NCBI GenBank assembly: GCA_025024175.1
Contig: QCXZ01000041.1
Location: 4,831,786-4,895,785, forward strand
DNA: 64,000 nt
Direction of reading: 5' to 3'
DNA from: Rhyzopertha dominica
Taxonomy: Eukaryota; Arthropoda; Insecta; Coleoptera; Bostrichidae
Position numbers and translations under genes: made by a program. Below the pieces are notes generated by a model that had not been told where the DNA came from, searched no databases, and saw only the letters and a program-made list of their open reading frames with translations. Position 1 is the first letter of the stretch; each line of letters begins with the position of its first letter. Positions 55,823 to 64,000 of the stretch are shown piece by piece.

Positions 55823-57908
55823 CAGGGTGATTTTTTGAAAACTTCACACCTTAAATAACTTTAAATATAGCAAAAATTTAAAAATTTGCAATAACGGGTA
55901 AACTTTTGTTTGCAGGGGGACAACTTTTGAGATAAGTTTCTAATGGATAGCGCTTACTCTCTGAGCAGGGTAGACACCCCTTTAAAAATTTTAAATGGAA
56001 CTATCCATCTTGTGATACATCATTTGAAAGCTTATTTCAGAAAGGGTCTGGCCATGTAATTAGTTTTACCACGTTTAACTTATTGACGGGGTAATAGATT
56101 AATAGTGCCTACGGAACAGGTTGCTTATTAAATTGAATATTTTGGACTCTTTTCAACAAAATGTATTTTATTTTAGAGCGGAAATAAAATTTGTCCTTAC
56201 GAGAACCCAAAATTTAAACAAATAACTTGTAAAAAATATGACACTTAAAAAAAACTCCCAGAATACTGAAAATTTTCTTTTAACATTATTATTAACATTA
56301 AAGTATTTATCATGTAATTTTTTAGAAAGTCCATGTTCACGAAAGAGAAAAATTATTTATTTGTAACTCCAAAAACAGTGTGAACAAAACCATAGAAATT
56401 CAAACCTCACAATAGATTCTCAAAATGTGCACCTCCTCTTTCCATACAATAATACAGACGGTTCTCGAACTCCTGCTGCACTTTTCGGAAAGTTTCAGGT
56501 GGAATCCTCCTACACTCGTTAATAATTCTTTCTCGCGGATCGTCCAGGCTAGTGGGTTGTGTTTTGTAAACCACAGATTCTAAATGACCCCATAGAAAGA
56601 AATCTAAAGCAGTCAAATCGGGTGATCATGGCGGTCATTCAATTGTTCCACGCCTACCAGTCCAGTGAAGAGGAAATCTATGATTTAACCAATTTCGCAC
56701 ATTAATGGCGTAATGCGGTGGGGCTCCACCATGTTGGTAAAACAATTCGTATTCATCCAACATTGGATTTCCTTCAGGGTCACGTTGGTTTTCTAATTGC
56801 TCTGTGATTAAAGGATCAATAACGTTATCAAGTTATTCTAAATACATTCCCCCATTTAGCGTCCCATCAATGAAAATTGGACCTACAATTGACGTTCAGC
56901 TTCTGAGGAACTTGTGTATGACCTTCTCGAAAAATATAAGGATCTTCGTCACTCCAGTACCTGACGTTATGTTTATTTACAGAGCCGTTCAAAAAAAATG
57001 TGCATTCATCACTGAAGCAGATATTTTTTATTAGATTTGGATTTACTATAATCTTTTCTGTCATCATTTCGCAAAATTGCAGTCTTCTATCGAAGTCATC
57101 TTCGCCGAGTTCCTGGAGAGTTTTCATCTTCTTATAGGGATGGAATTTGTGCAGCTTTGTAACTTTCCTTACAGATGAATAAGAAAGTCCAGTGGCTGTA
57201 GAAATGTTACGCAAAGAGCACAGCTATGCTCAGCACCGTAAATAAAAATTATTTCTACCCTTTCGGCAGTTGAATAAACCATTATCACTTGGACTCTCAC
57301 TTTAAAATTTCACGCGATTTATAAAAAGGAATGTGAACAAAAAGATGGTCGTGCCAAAGAAGTAGCCAAAAAGTTGAAACAAAAAATTGGAAACACAAAG
57401 TAGATAATTATTTAGCCAATTCAGTATAAACTGTCGAGTTGCAATATCAAGTAATGTCGAAAGAAAATGTTAAGTATTTTTGGCATTTTACTTAGGTGTA
57501 ACAATTAATTTTTAACAAGTTTTTTAGGCTTAAGTAAGGACAATTTTTATTGTAACTGCAAGACAATAAATTTTGTTAAAAAAGTCCAAAATATTCCATT
57601 TTATAAGCCACTTGCTACAATGCACTTTTTGACCCACTACCCCGTCAATGGGTAAAAAATAGTAAAACTAATTACATGGCAAGACTCCTTGTGTAATAAG
57701 CTTTTAAATGATGTATAGTAAGATGGGTAGTTTCATTTAAAATTTTTGAAGGGGTATCTACCCCGCTAAGAGGGTAAGCGCTATCCATTAAAAACTTATC
57801 TCAAAAGTTGTCCCCCTGCAAACAAAAGTTTACCTGTTTTTGCAAAATTTTAAATTTTTCCTCTATTTAAAGTTATTTAAGGTGTGAAGTTTTCAAAGAA
57901 TCATCCTG
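55823..57908 (-). mobile_element. DD41D mariner with ~270-bp TIRs, internally deleted
   Basis: Both ends are present: CAGGGTGATTTTTTGAAAAC at 55823 and the inverted CAGGATGATTCTTTG at 57908, next to TA-rich flanks. Inverted similarity extends about 270 bp inward (to about 56095 and from about 57637), including GGGGGACAACTTTTGAGATA and TGACGGGGTA. The single transposase gene (57282-56407, minus) has lost part of its DNA-binding domain. Long TIRs are reported in the DD41D/rosa group; assignment rests on spacing and motif similarity with the copy at 2800-5600. Confidence 0.85.
56407..57282 (-). pseudogene. Mariner (DD41D-type) transposase, deleted and mutated
   Basis: Starts at 57282 with MVYSTAERVEIIFIYGAEH, the usual N-terminus for this family. 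After about 22 codons the frame breaks and roughly 70 residues of the helix-turn-helix domain are missing. It resumes with ATGLSYSSVRKVTKLHKFHP, EDDFDRRLQF and CFSDECTFFLNGSVNKHN (first catalytic Asp present; 57190-56950). A frameshift falls near 56900. The second catalytic region (about 56735) reads FYQHGGAPPHY, where the Asp is Gly. WTGRRGTIE is followed by two stops, then SPDLTALDFFLWGHLES with the third Asp, ending ERGGAHFENLL at 56407. Inactive by deletion, stops and catalytic mutation. Confidence 0.85.
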
Positions 57909-58019
57909 TGTATATATATACATAATTTGACATTTAGTGAGGTAAAAATCAGGCAGCGGTTGAACCTGTCCCATACCAAGCCTACTGGCGGAAATAAAAC
58001 ATTACCATAATACGTGAGT

Positions 58020-58400
58020 TTGTACTAAGAATTACGCACTTACCCCGCCGTAGAGGTCCTTAACTTTCCACTTCCCCCGACGCCGTCTCCGGCATAGCAC
58101 GAATCCTGCAACAAAAACACCCCCGTTACTCAGCAATTCCAAACGCCCTCCCGCTACAGTAATTACTCTAATCCGACGCCAACTAGCGAGAACTTTAATA
58201 CGCAAGTTAACGTCTGGAAGCGCAAGGCCTAACATCAGGTTCAGCAACACGTGTATGCGTATAAAGCCATGATAACAAATCACCTGAAACTAAATTATGG
58301 CGTCACTTGTGGCGACGAACACCCCGAAACAATATGTCTAAGTTCGCAGGCGGAGGAACAGAACGCGGAATTTCATAAATCACAATTGAACTTGTGCCTG
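58020..58400. promoter_or_regulatory. CpG-bearing single-copy island
   Basis: GC-richer sequence right of the mariner element. A minus-strand ORF of 83 codons (58283-58032) is unrecognised. Candidate conserved non-coding element. Confidence 0.25.
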
Positions 58401-58669
58401 AAAAGGGGGTAGGTTTGTTGGGGAGGAGGGAAACTTGGGAGAGAGTTCGTCAAACTGATAAAGATATTACAAACTCGAGTCATGTGTCTTATGTATGCTT
58501 TGATGGTAACTCATTTGTCATTCATTTATTTATTGTTGTTTCTAGGATATCACATATCAAGCTGGGGTTAAACTGGCGATGGTGAAAAAAACAAGTGCTA
58601 TCAAATTATAAAAGTCCATCACTCAGTTTATGTGTAAAAATTGTCAAATCGGGGTAGTTTGATCTAATG

Positions 58670-58895
58670 GAACGCGTCCCTGCAGCGGAATAATGTGCGT
58701 ATATCAAAATTCAAACACTGCGCGAGAAAACGATTGCCGAAATTCACGGTGCATTACAAGAAGCTTGCAATGGAGTCGTGTGTCGGTAGTTCAACAGTAA
58801 CTTGTTGGAGTAAGCGTTCCAGAGCGTTGGACTAGTGTTAAAGACGACCACAGAAGCTGGAGACTTCATACTGCTACCGACAACACTTTTGCTGC
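58670..58895 (+). pseudogene. Mariner-type transposase N-terminal fragment
   Basis: Plus-strand blocks: YIKIQTLREKTIAEIHGALQ followed by EACNG, then in shifted frames GSSTVTCWSKRFRALD and VKDDHRSWRLHTATDN, the helix-turn-helix and linker (normally DDPRSGRP.TATD). The fragment stops at about 58895, where LINE sequence in opposite orientation begins. No catalytic region. Confidence 0.65.
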
Positions 58896-59150
58896 TATTT
58901 TCTATTTTCATAACCCTCCTCTAATTTTATTTCTCTTGCTTCTTGTTGGATTCCTGTGTTTATTTTCATGAACTTTGTCTTATCTGTACTTATTTATAAT
59001 CCTATGTTTCCTGCTTCGGCTTTCAATTTTCTCATTACTCTTTGCAACTCTATCTTTGATCTTGCTAAGGATGTTATATCATCCTCAAATACTTCATGTA
59101 ACAGGTTCAAAACTAAACTAGCTGTACTTTCTTTCCAGCTTTAACCTGAT
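58895..59150 (-). pseudogene. RTE-like LINE reverse transcriptase fragment (palm)
   Basis: The minus strand reads VFEDDITSLARSKIELQRVM (catalytic F-A-D-D motif with Ala replaced by Glu), followed by RKLKAEAGNIGL, ISTDKTKFMKINTG. It corresponds to the FADDI...EL...A..IGL.I...KTK.M region of RTE-like endonuclease-reverse transcriptases. Probably the continuation of the fragment at 60850-61410. Confidence 0.6.
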
Positions 59151-59154
59151 TTTA

Positions 59155-59960
59155 TGTATTCTTTTACGAAAGATCTTCCAAAATAATATTTGCTTTTGCA
59201 GCTAGTACTGTTCATCTTCAGTACATTTACTTTGAAACCTGATATGTTTATCCCTTACTGCCTTACTGACATTTAAACTTGCATTAGGCCACTGCAGGCT
59301 TTATTTGGGGTGACTTCTTCTTAGTAATGTTTTCAGCAGAGATCAAAGGCTGTTAGACCACTAAGAATATCCTACAACGTTAGGGCTCTCAGAGCTCAAA
59401 AGGCTTAACATGAGAAACTCGATGAAGATCTCCTTCGAACTCAAGGCAGGGCGTTGTAAGCATAGCATCTCCACGTACCAAAATGCCAAGGCATCATTTA
59501 CTGAGGGATATGGAATTTTAGCTCTATGTTATTTCCTGCAAGAACCACATCGCATAAGTCATACTAGGCTGTCTTTTAGTATAAATCCCTCCTTGTATCA
59601 TGTGCATGTGCTTTTATTTCACTTGTTTTGTTTGTGCTTTTATGTTGGTTTGGTATTCCCCCTTCTTTGCCTTTGTGATGTATTGTTTAAGCAAATCCCC
59701 GTCTTATCATTTGTTTTATATATTTATATATGCTCTTTACAGCTTAATTTTACAATTTAAATATTACTGATCAATGTGGTTGAAACATTAACCACTATTT
59801 GAACAATTCTGTTTGTTTCTCAAGAAAAACATTAAGGTTCCTGCTACATACCTGGCCTTTTCCTGCGATTTTTCTCCAGTCTATCGTAAGTTACATAGCA
59901 GACACACAGCACACAGATAATCAAACGAAAACTAATTTAACATCAGAAAAAGAGGGTAGC
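59155..59960. other. Stretch without recognised gene
   Basis: ORF 59410-59760 (plus, 116 codons) is unrecognised; its C-terminal part is hydrophobic in AT-biased sequence. It may be old LINE sequence on the minus strand. Confidence 0.3.
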
Positions 59961-59964
59961 AGTG

Positions 59965-60688
59965 AAAAAAACCGCTGCAAATTGAATCATTACTTCCACA
60001 TCCAATGGTCAAAATAACATTTACGTTTTTATTTTTTATACTATACGATTAGTAATCAGGTTTTGAGCATTTTTCCTCTCTACACATTTTTTCTAAGACA
60101 AACAGTCCTCATGACATTAGCAAAAATATATAAATTTAAAAATTAACTCGAAAATTATTAGCTCAACAAAAAAAATTACAAGAGTGCTTTCTGATCAGAA
60201 AGTTGATTTTCTATGTAATACCAAAATTTTAAAAAAATCGTACGAGCAGGGTCCAGAATAGGTTTTTTGGAAATATTTCGAATATGTCAAAATTTTGGAT
60301 AAATTTTCTAAGACACTTTTTGTGAGAAATTTTATTTCCTATCTGATGGCATTTTCATTTTTTAAATATATTAAATATATTTGGAGATATTTATGAAAAA
60401 CCGTTTTCTTTAAGTGACGCTTTTATGCTAATATCTTCTAAACCGAAAATTTATAAGAGCTAATAATACTCGCAGTTATACACATACTAAAACGAAAAAA
60501 ATATAAAAAAATAAAAATTTGCAAAAAAGGGTAGTTATCCCCCAATTTCGCCCCCTTCCCGATACCCTACTTATTCCACAAAAAAAGGTCGCTTTTTTTG
60601 CGTTTTCGACCATTTTAAAGCGAATGAGCAAAAAATTTTGAAAATTTTTTTCGCGATACAATGCTTCCCATCCGTTGGATGTGGAAGT
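59965..60688 (-). repeat. Dispersed repeat family, copy C
   Basis: Same orientation and ends as copy B (GAAAAAAACCGCTGC...; ...CATCCGTTGGATGTGGAAGT), 724 bp, with the middle GTCTGTGTG block deleted. It lies between two fragments of an RTE-like LINE. Confidence 0.75.
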
Positions 60689-60849
60689 AATAAGTAAATG
60701 TGGCAAAAAGGGTATGACAGGAAGAGTTTGGTAGCAAAAATAACCAGGAACTTGCTATAGTCTCGAAGAAAATAAGAAGTATTTAACAAATTAAGTATTT
60801 TTACATAGACTTTTATACTCAGCTTGTTATCCTTTCTTCATACTTTACC

Positions 60850-61410
60850 ATACCAATTTCTTGGGGGTGCCTTTAAATATTTTTTTCTAAAATTAAAAAC
60901 GCCAAACAAATTCCTGTCGTCTTGCTACTATTTTTGATTAGCCTTAAATAATGTGGTTCTGTGTTCTTTGTCCACCTCTTAACCAGTTGTGTTCTTCTTG
61001 CAGCTGTGGTTTTAGTTTGTTTCTAAGTATTTTCGCCAACATTTTTTGGTATATCTTAGCTGCAGGACTTTTGGTAGTGTAAATTCTCTGTAGTTTGTAT
61101 TCGTTTTAGTGCGATGATACCTATCAATTTATATTCCAGTTAACTGGTATTTTTTCTTTGCCATATTAAATACAGCTGCTTTCACCCCGATTTCATCTGT
61201 TTGTCGTTTCTAGTAGCTTTAGTTTCTAAATATTTTTCTTTCATCTTCTTCCCCATTTGTTTCCTCATCCGGATTCAACAGCTGTTCAAAATATTCTTTC
61301 CGTCCACGCATTATTTTACTGGATTTACTAAAAATATTTGAGTGAGTAGAGCAGCTAAGACTAGCAAAGCTAATATGAAAAGTTTTTTTTGTCAGTGTAA
61401 CACGATACAA
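60850..61410 (-). pseudogene. RTE-like LINE reverse transcriptase fragment (5' part)
   Basis: The minus strand encodes RKEYFEQLLNPDEE (61320-61275), then AAKIYQKMLAKILRNKLKPQ followed by LQEEHNWLRGGQRTQNHII (about 61075-60955), matching the KIY...L.PQL...Q..FR.GRSTQDHI segment of RTE-like enzymes. Stops and shifts throughout. Confidence 0.6.
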
Positions 61411-61439
61411 GTTAAAAACATACGAAACTCATTTAACTG

Positions 61440-62040
61440 GAAAAACTTGCTGACGGGCACGTCATCGTATGCCACGAATAGTAACGACGATTAGGGGTAG
61501 TTTCATGATATTTATCTCAAGGGCGAGTTCTGATTACATTTGTTTCCCGTAATGGCAACGGGCATTTCGACCGCTGATACACACGCAAATCTACGGGTTT
61601 CTCTTATCACGACTGATTACATAATGCACCATAATTGCGAAACGCCCCATGTCACCAGCAAATCGGTTGCGACGTCCCGCCGATCGAGAGAATTAGAAAA
61701 CTCCGGGATTCTGGAAACGTCACGTGTAGGTTACGCTAAATTTTGCCATCAATCTATTTCGTTCCTTACACCACATCCCGAAAAGATTTATATCTTTGTT
61801 AAGGGTTATTTTAGGTGGCTCGGCAAGGGGCGAAATAAACCTCGAACGCCCACGCTACAGGTATTCGAACTGTTATTTATTTCCATGTGTGGGCTGGATT
61901 ATCCGAAGCCCGTTTTATTGGCTGGGCGTGATATACGAATAGCTATGAAGAAGGGATGTAGGAAAATTTGCTTTGGGGTTAACCCGACCAACAAGGCCAA
62001 TTATTTGAGAAATCGTAGAAGCCACAAAACGCTATATTAA
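61440..62040. promoter_or_regulatory. CpG-rich single-copy island
   Basis: One of the longest GC-richer patches. A 166-codon plus-strand ORF (61540-62040) lacks recognisable domains and is explained by low stop frequency. Contains GACTGATTACATAATGCACC. Candidate conserved non-coding element or unannotated exon. Confidence 0.3.
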
Positions 62041-62142
62041 ATTTCGTGCCGAAATATTCCAAACTATACCGATAATGCAATATAATGTAATGTACCGATC
62101 AAAGGCAGCCTTTATGTCTTTCAGGACTATACAGAGTTAAAG

Positions 62143-63790
62143 TATAATATAATATAATATAATATAAATTTATTTGTGGTAGCGGTCAACGTAATACTTT
62201 ACATTCAGATAGATTACATATTACACTAAGCCAAATAGTTGGCGCTAGTACAAAAAGGGTTAAGAAGGCAGGAAACCTGATTTCTAATCTTAGTCCATAA
62301 AAAAAAACAATCTAATTCCAAAATACCCAAAATGCTGGTCTGGTCTCTCCGACCGTGCTACTAGAAAAGAAATAAACTATTTATAGACGGGACATAATTA
62401 CAGGGAAAACGCAATGCAAGAAAGCAATGCGTTCAATGCAAAGCTGACAAATATGAGGATGCCGGATTACGAGAACTGGCGAGACATCAAAATTTGCACA
62501 TTTTTATCTGAATTGGAATACTATTAAATATTTTGTAGATGTTGTAAGTAAAAGACCGATGAATAAAGCAGTGTAGTGTCTAGGGGGTGACAAGAGTCCA
62601 CGAAACCTAGTGTTCAGAGAGTGCACATCTGTACGAAAAGTGATTTTGTTGCATAGGTAGGGTGGACATTTGAAAAACATAATTGAAAGGTATAGGCACG
62701 CCGCGTGTAACTCACGTCTATGCGTCATGTTCAGCCATCCTGCAGAAATCAACTTGTGTGAAATTCGAGAAAATTTTCGAATTCCGTAAATAATTCTCAA
62801 ACAAGACTTTTGCAAACGTTCAATGCGATTTACATCTACCCTGGTTAAGCATGGGGCATACAAGACATCGCAATAGTTCATATGACATAAAACCGTTGCA
62901 TCCGTTAGCTTTATTTTTAAGTTAATGGGTAAGATATGGCGATAAGGATATAGCTTTTTCAAGCTAATGTGTGCAACCTCAATTTTTTAGTAATGAAATT
63001 ACTAAACCGTAGTTTCCTGTCTACATCCACACCCAAACTTTTCGCTACTTTAGAGCACTGCAAAATACTATTACCAACTTTAATCCTTAATAACACTTCT
63101 GCTGGTTCTTTGTTTTTACCGAATACCAGTACAGAGCTCTTTAAATCGTTCAAACTAAGTTGATGTTGCAAAGAAGTTTGTTGCAATTGCTTTAAATCTT
63201 CATTAATCATTCTATTTGCGAAATGTATATTACTAAAGGGAAACGAAAAACGGACCTGGGTGTCATCAGCATATACATACGAAGTACCGTACTGAACACA
63301 AGACAACAAGTGACATGTATAAATACAGAATAAAATAGGCCCAAGCGCAGATCTCTGAGGCACCCCAGATGTAATAACTCCCTCCTCAGATGCACCGAAA
63401 TCCGTCACAGTATATTGTTTACGGTTAGTAAAATAACATTCAATAAGACTCACTGACTTCTGCGAAAATCCGACATACCCCAGAATTGAAAACAATAATT
63501 CATGATTAATTTTATCGAAAGCCTTGTAAAAGTCCAACAGAACAAGTGCACTAATATTTCCAACATCAGCTTCACGAATGATATCATCAATCAAATCAAG
63601 AAGTGCAGTAAGACAACTATATCTTTGCGGAAATCCTGATTGTCTGAGAAGTAAGATATCGTATTTATCTAGATGACCTTTTATTTGTTGCACCAGAACC
63701 AAGACTTACGACATTATCGGCTAAAGCGAAATTGGACGCAGTTCACCAAAAGATGCCACCATCGGTTTTTTTGGTAACGGCAAAATTTTT
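62143..63790 (-). mobile_element. CR1-like LINE, 5'-truncated
   Basis: The minus strand starts at about 63790 with LPLPKKPMVASFGELRPISL, then (63702-62959) GFPQRYSCLTALLDLIDDII, LLDFYKAFDKINHELL, TSGVPQRSALGPILFCIYTC and the catalytic YVYADDTQV (about 63270). A frameshift near 62960 joins to 62962-62504 (VLCHMNYCDVLYAPCLTRVD, IERLQKSCLRIIYGIR, DVHSLNTRFRGLLSPPRHYT). The 3' end is an (ATATT)n tract at 62143-62169. The RT motif GVPQ(G) has Arg for Gly. Same group as 50690-52660 but diverged. Its 5' side abuts a dispersed-repeat copy. Confidence 0.8.
62959..63702 (-). pseudogene. CR1-like reverse transcriptase domain
   Basis: A 247-codon open frame covering RT palm and thumb of the adjacent LINE; YADD intact, GVPQG changed to GVPQR. 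The Met at 63702 is internal. The frame is lost at 62959 after KSLGVDVDRKLRFSNFITKK. Confidence 0.8.
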
Positions 63791-63796
63791 GCAATT

Positions 63797-64000
63797 ACTT
63801 CCCATCCGTTGGATGTGTATCGCGAAAAAAATTTTCAACAATTTTTATTTGTTCATTCGCTTTAAAATGGTCGAAAACGAAAAAACCAAAATTTGAACAA
63901 AAAAAATTTCTTGTCTGTGTGTCTGTGTTTTGTTTGTATACACGATAACTTTCGAAAGACTTAATATATGAACTTGAAATTTGACAAACGTATAAATCTC
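63797..64000 (+). repeat. Dispersed repeat family, copy D (cut by window end)
   Basis: Starts ACTTCCCATCCGTTGGATGT directly followed by GTATCGCGAAAAAAATTTTC, so the terminal hairpin is slightly shortened compared with copy A. It continues with the GTCTGTGTGTCTG and AACTTTCGAAAGACTTAATA blocks to the edge of the window. Confidence 0.75.

Noticed and set aside
61540..62040. 166-codon ORF as a host gene
   Set aside because: Low stop frequency from composition; no motif, splice or start support. Kept only as a non-coding island.
1..64000. tRNA, rRNA, CRISPR array, bacterial operon or phage
   Set aside because: No cloverleaf, rRNA core, spaced repeat array or Shine-Dalgarno-linked gene runs were seen; composition and transposons are insect-like.

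Overview
The window looks like an AT-rich insect nuclear genome segment, intergenic or deep-intronic, with no recognisable intact host gene. The insect assignment rests on the transposon mix: several Tc1/mariner transposases of insect types, Penelope-like elements (PLEs) with reverse transcriptase plus GIY-YIG endonuclease, CR1-like and RTE-like LINE pieces, BEL/Pao and hAT remnants, and a DUF7869-type protein common in insect genomes. The insect order cannot be decided from the sequence. No tRNA, rRNA or CRISPR array was seen, and nothing suggests bacteria.

Left part (1-24.9 kb): a mariner copy with DD41D spacing (2800-5600, minus) is split by a 1.76 kb TIR element at an exact TA site. A 3'-truncated LINE follows (7.7-8.8 kb), then a PLE (9.6-11.4 kb, minus), a decayed DUF7869-like gene (13.9-15.7 kb), and a second unrelated mariner-type transposase (17.0-20.0 kb, minus) interrupted by a second copy of the same TIR element. 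That second copy itself carries a 206-bp near-perfect foldback insertion with a 14-bp target duplication and a hammerhead-core-like motif. At 21.2-22.8 kb an irritans-like mariner is interrupted by two PLE 3' ends in inverted orientation.

Middle (24.9-46 kb): the first copies of a dispersed repeat family (terminal ACTTCC...GGAAGT hairpin), a four-unit foldback (27.5-28.5 kb), a mariner fragment abutting another PLE (28.6-30.3 kb), and a nearly intact Tc1-like element (30394-32127) with 257-bp IR/DR termini, a candidate 61-nt intron and one in-frame stop. Then come a TIR element enclosing a BEL/Pao pol 3' end (33.3-34.3 kb), a hAT transposase C-terminus with a nested hAT-type MITE (35.4-36.4 kb), an IR/DR element containing a FLYWCH-like ORF and a 155-bp MITE (42.2-43.7 kb), and a 1-kb hAT-type MITE (44.9-45.9 kb).

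Right part (46-64 kb): another dispersed-repeat copy, an unidentified coding-like ORF (48.75-49.17 kb), a CR1-like LINE (50.7-52.7 kb), a second copy of the left-hand LINE (54.6-55.8 kb), a complete-ended but internally deleted DD41D mariner with ~270-bp TIRs (55823-57908), fragments of a mariner and an RTE-like LINE split by another repeat copy, and a second CR1-like LINE at the right edge.

Between the transposons lie 0.2-0.7 kb patches of CpG-bearing, apparently single-copy sequence, some rich in TAAT homeodomain-type sites. They are candidates for conserved non-coding regulatory DNA, which would fit a gene desert around a developmental gene; that is inference. The coordinates of decayed elements are estimates by eye.
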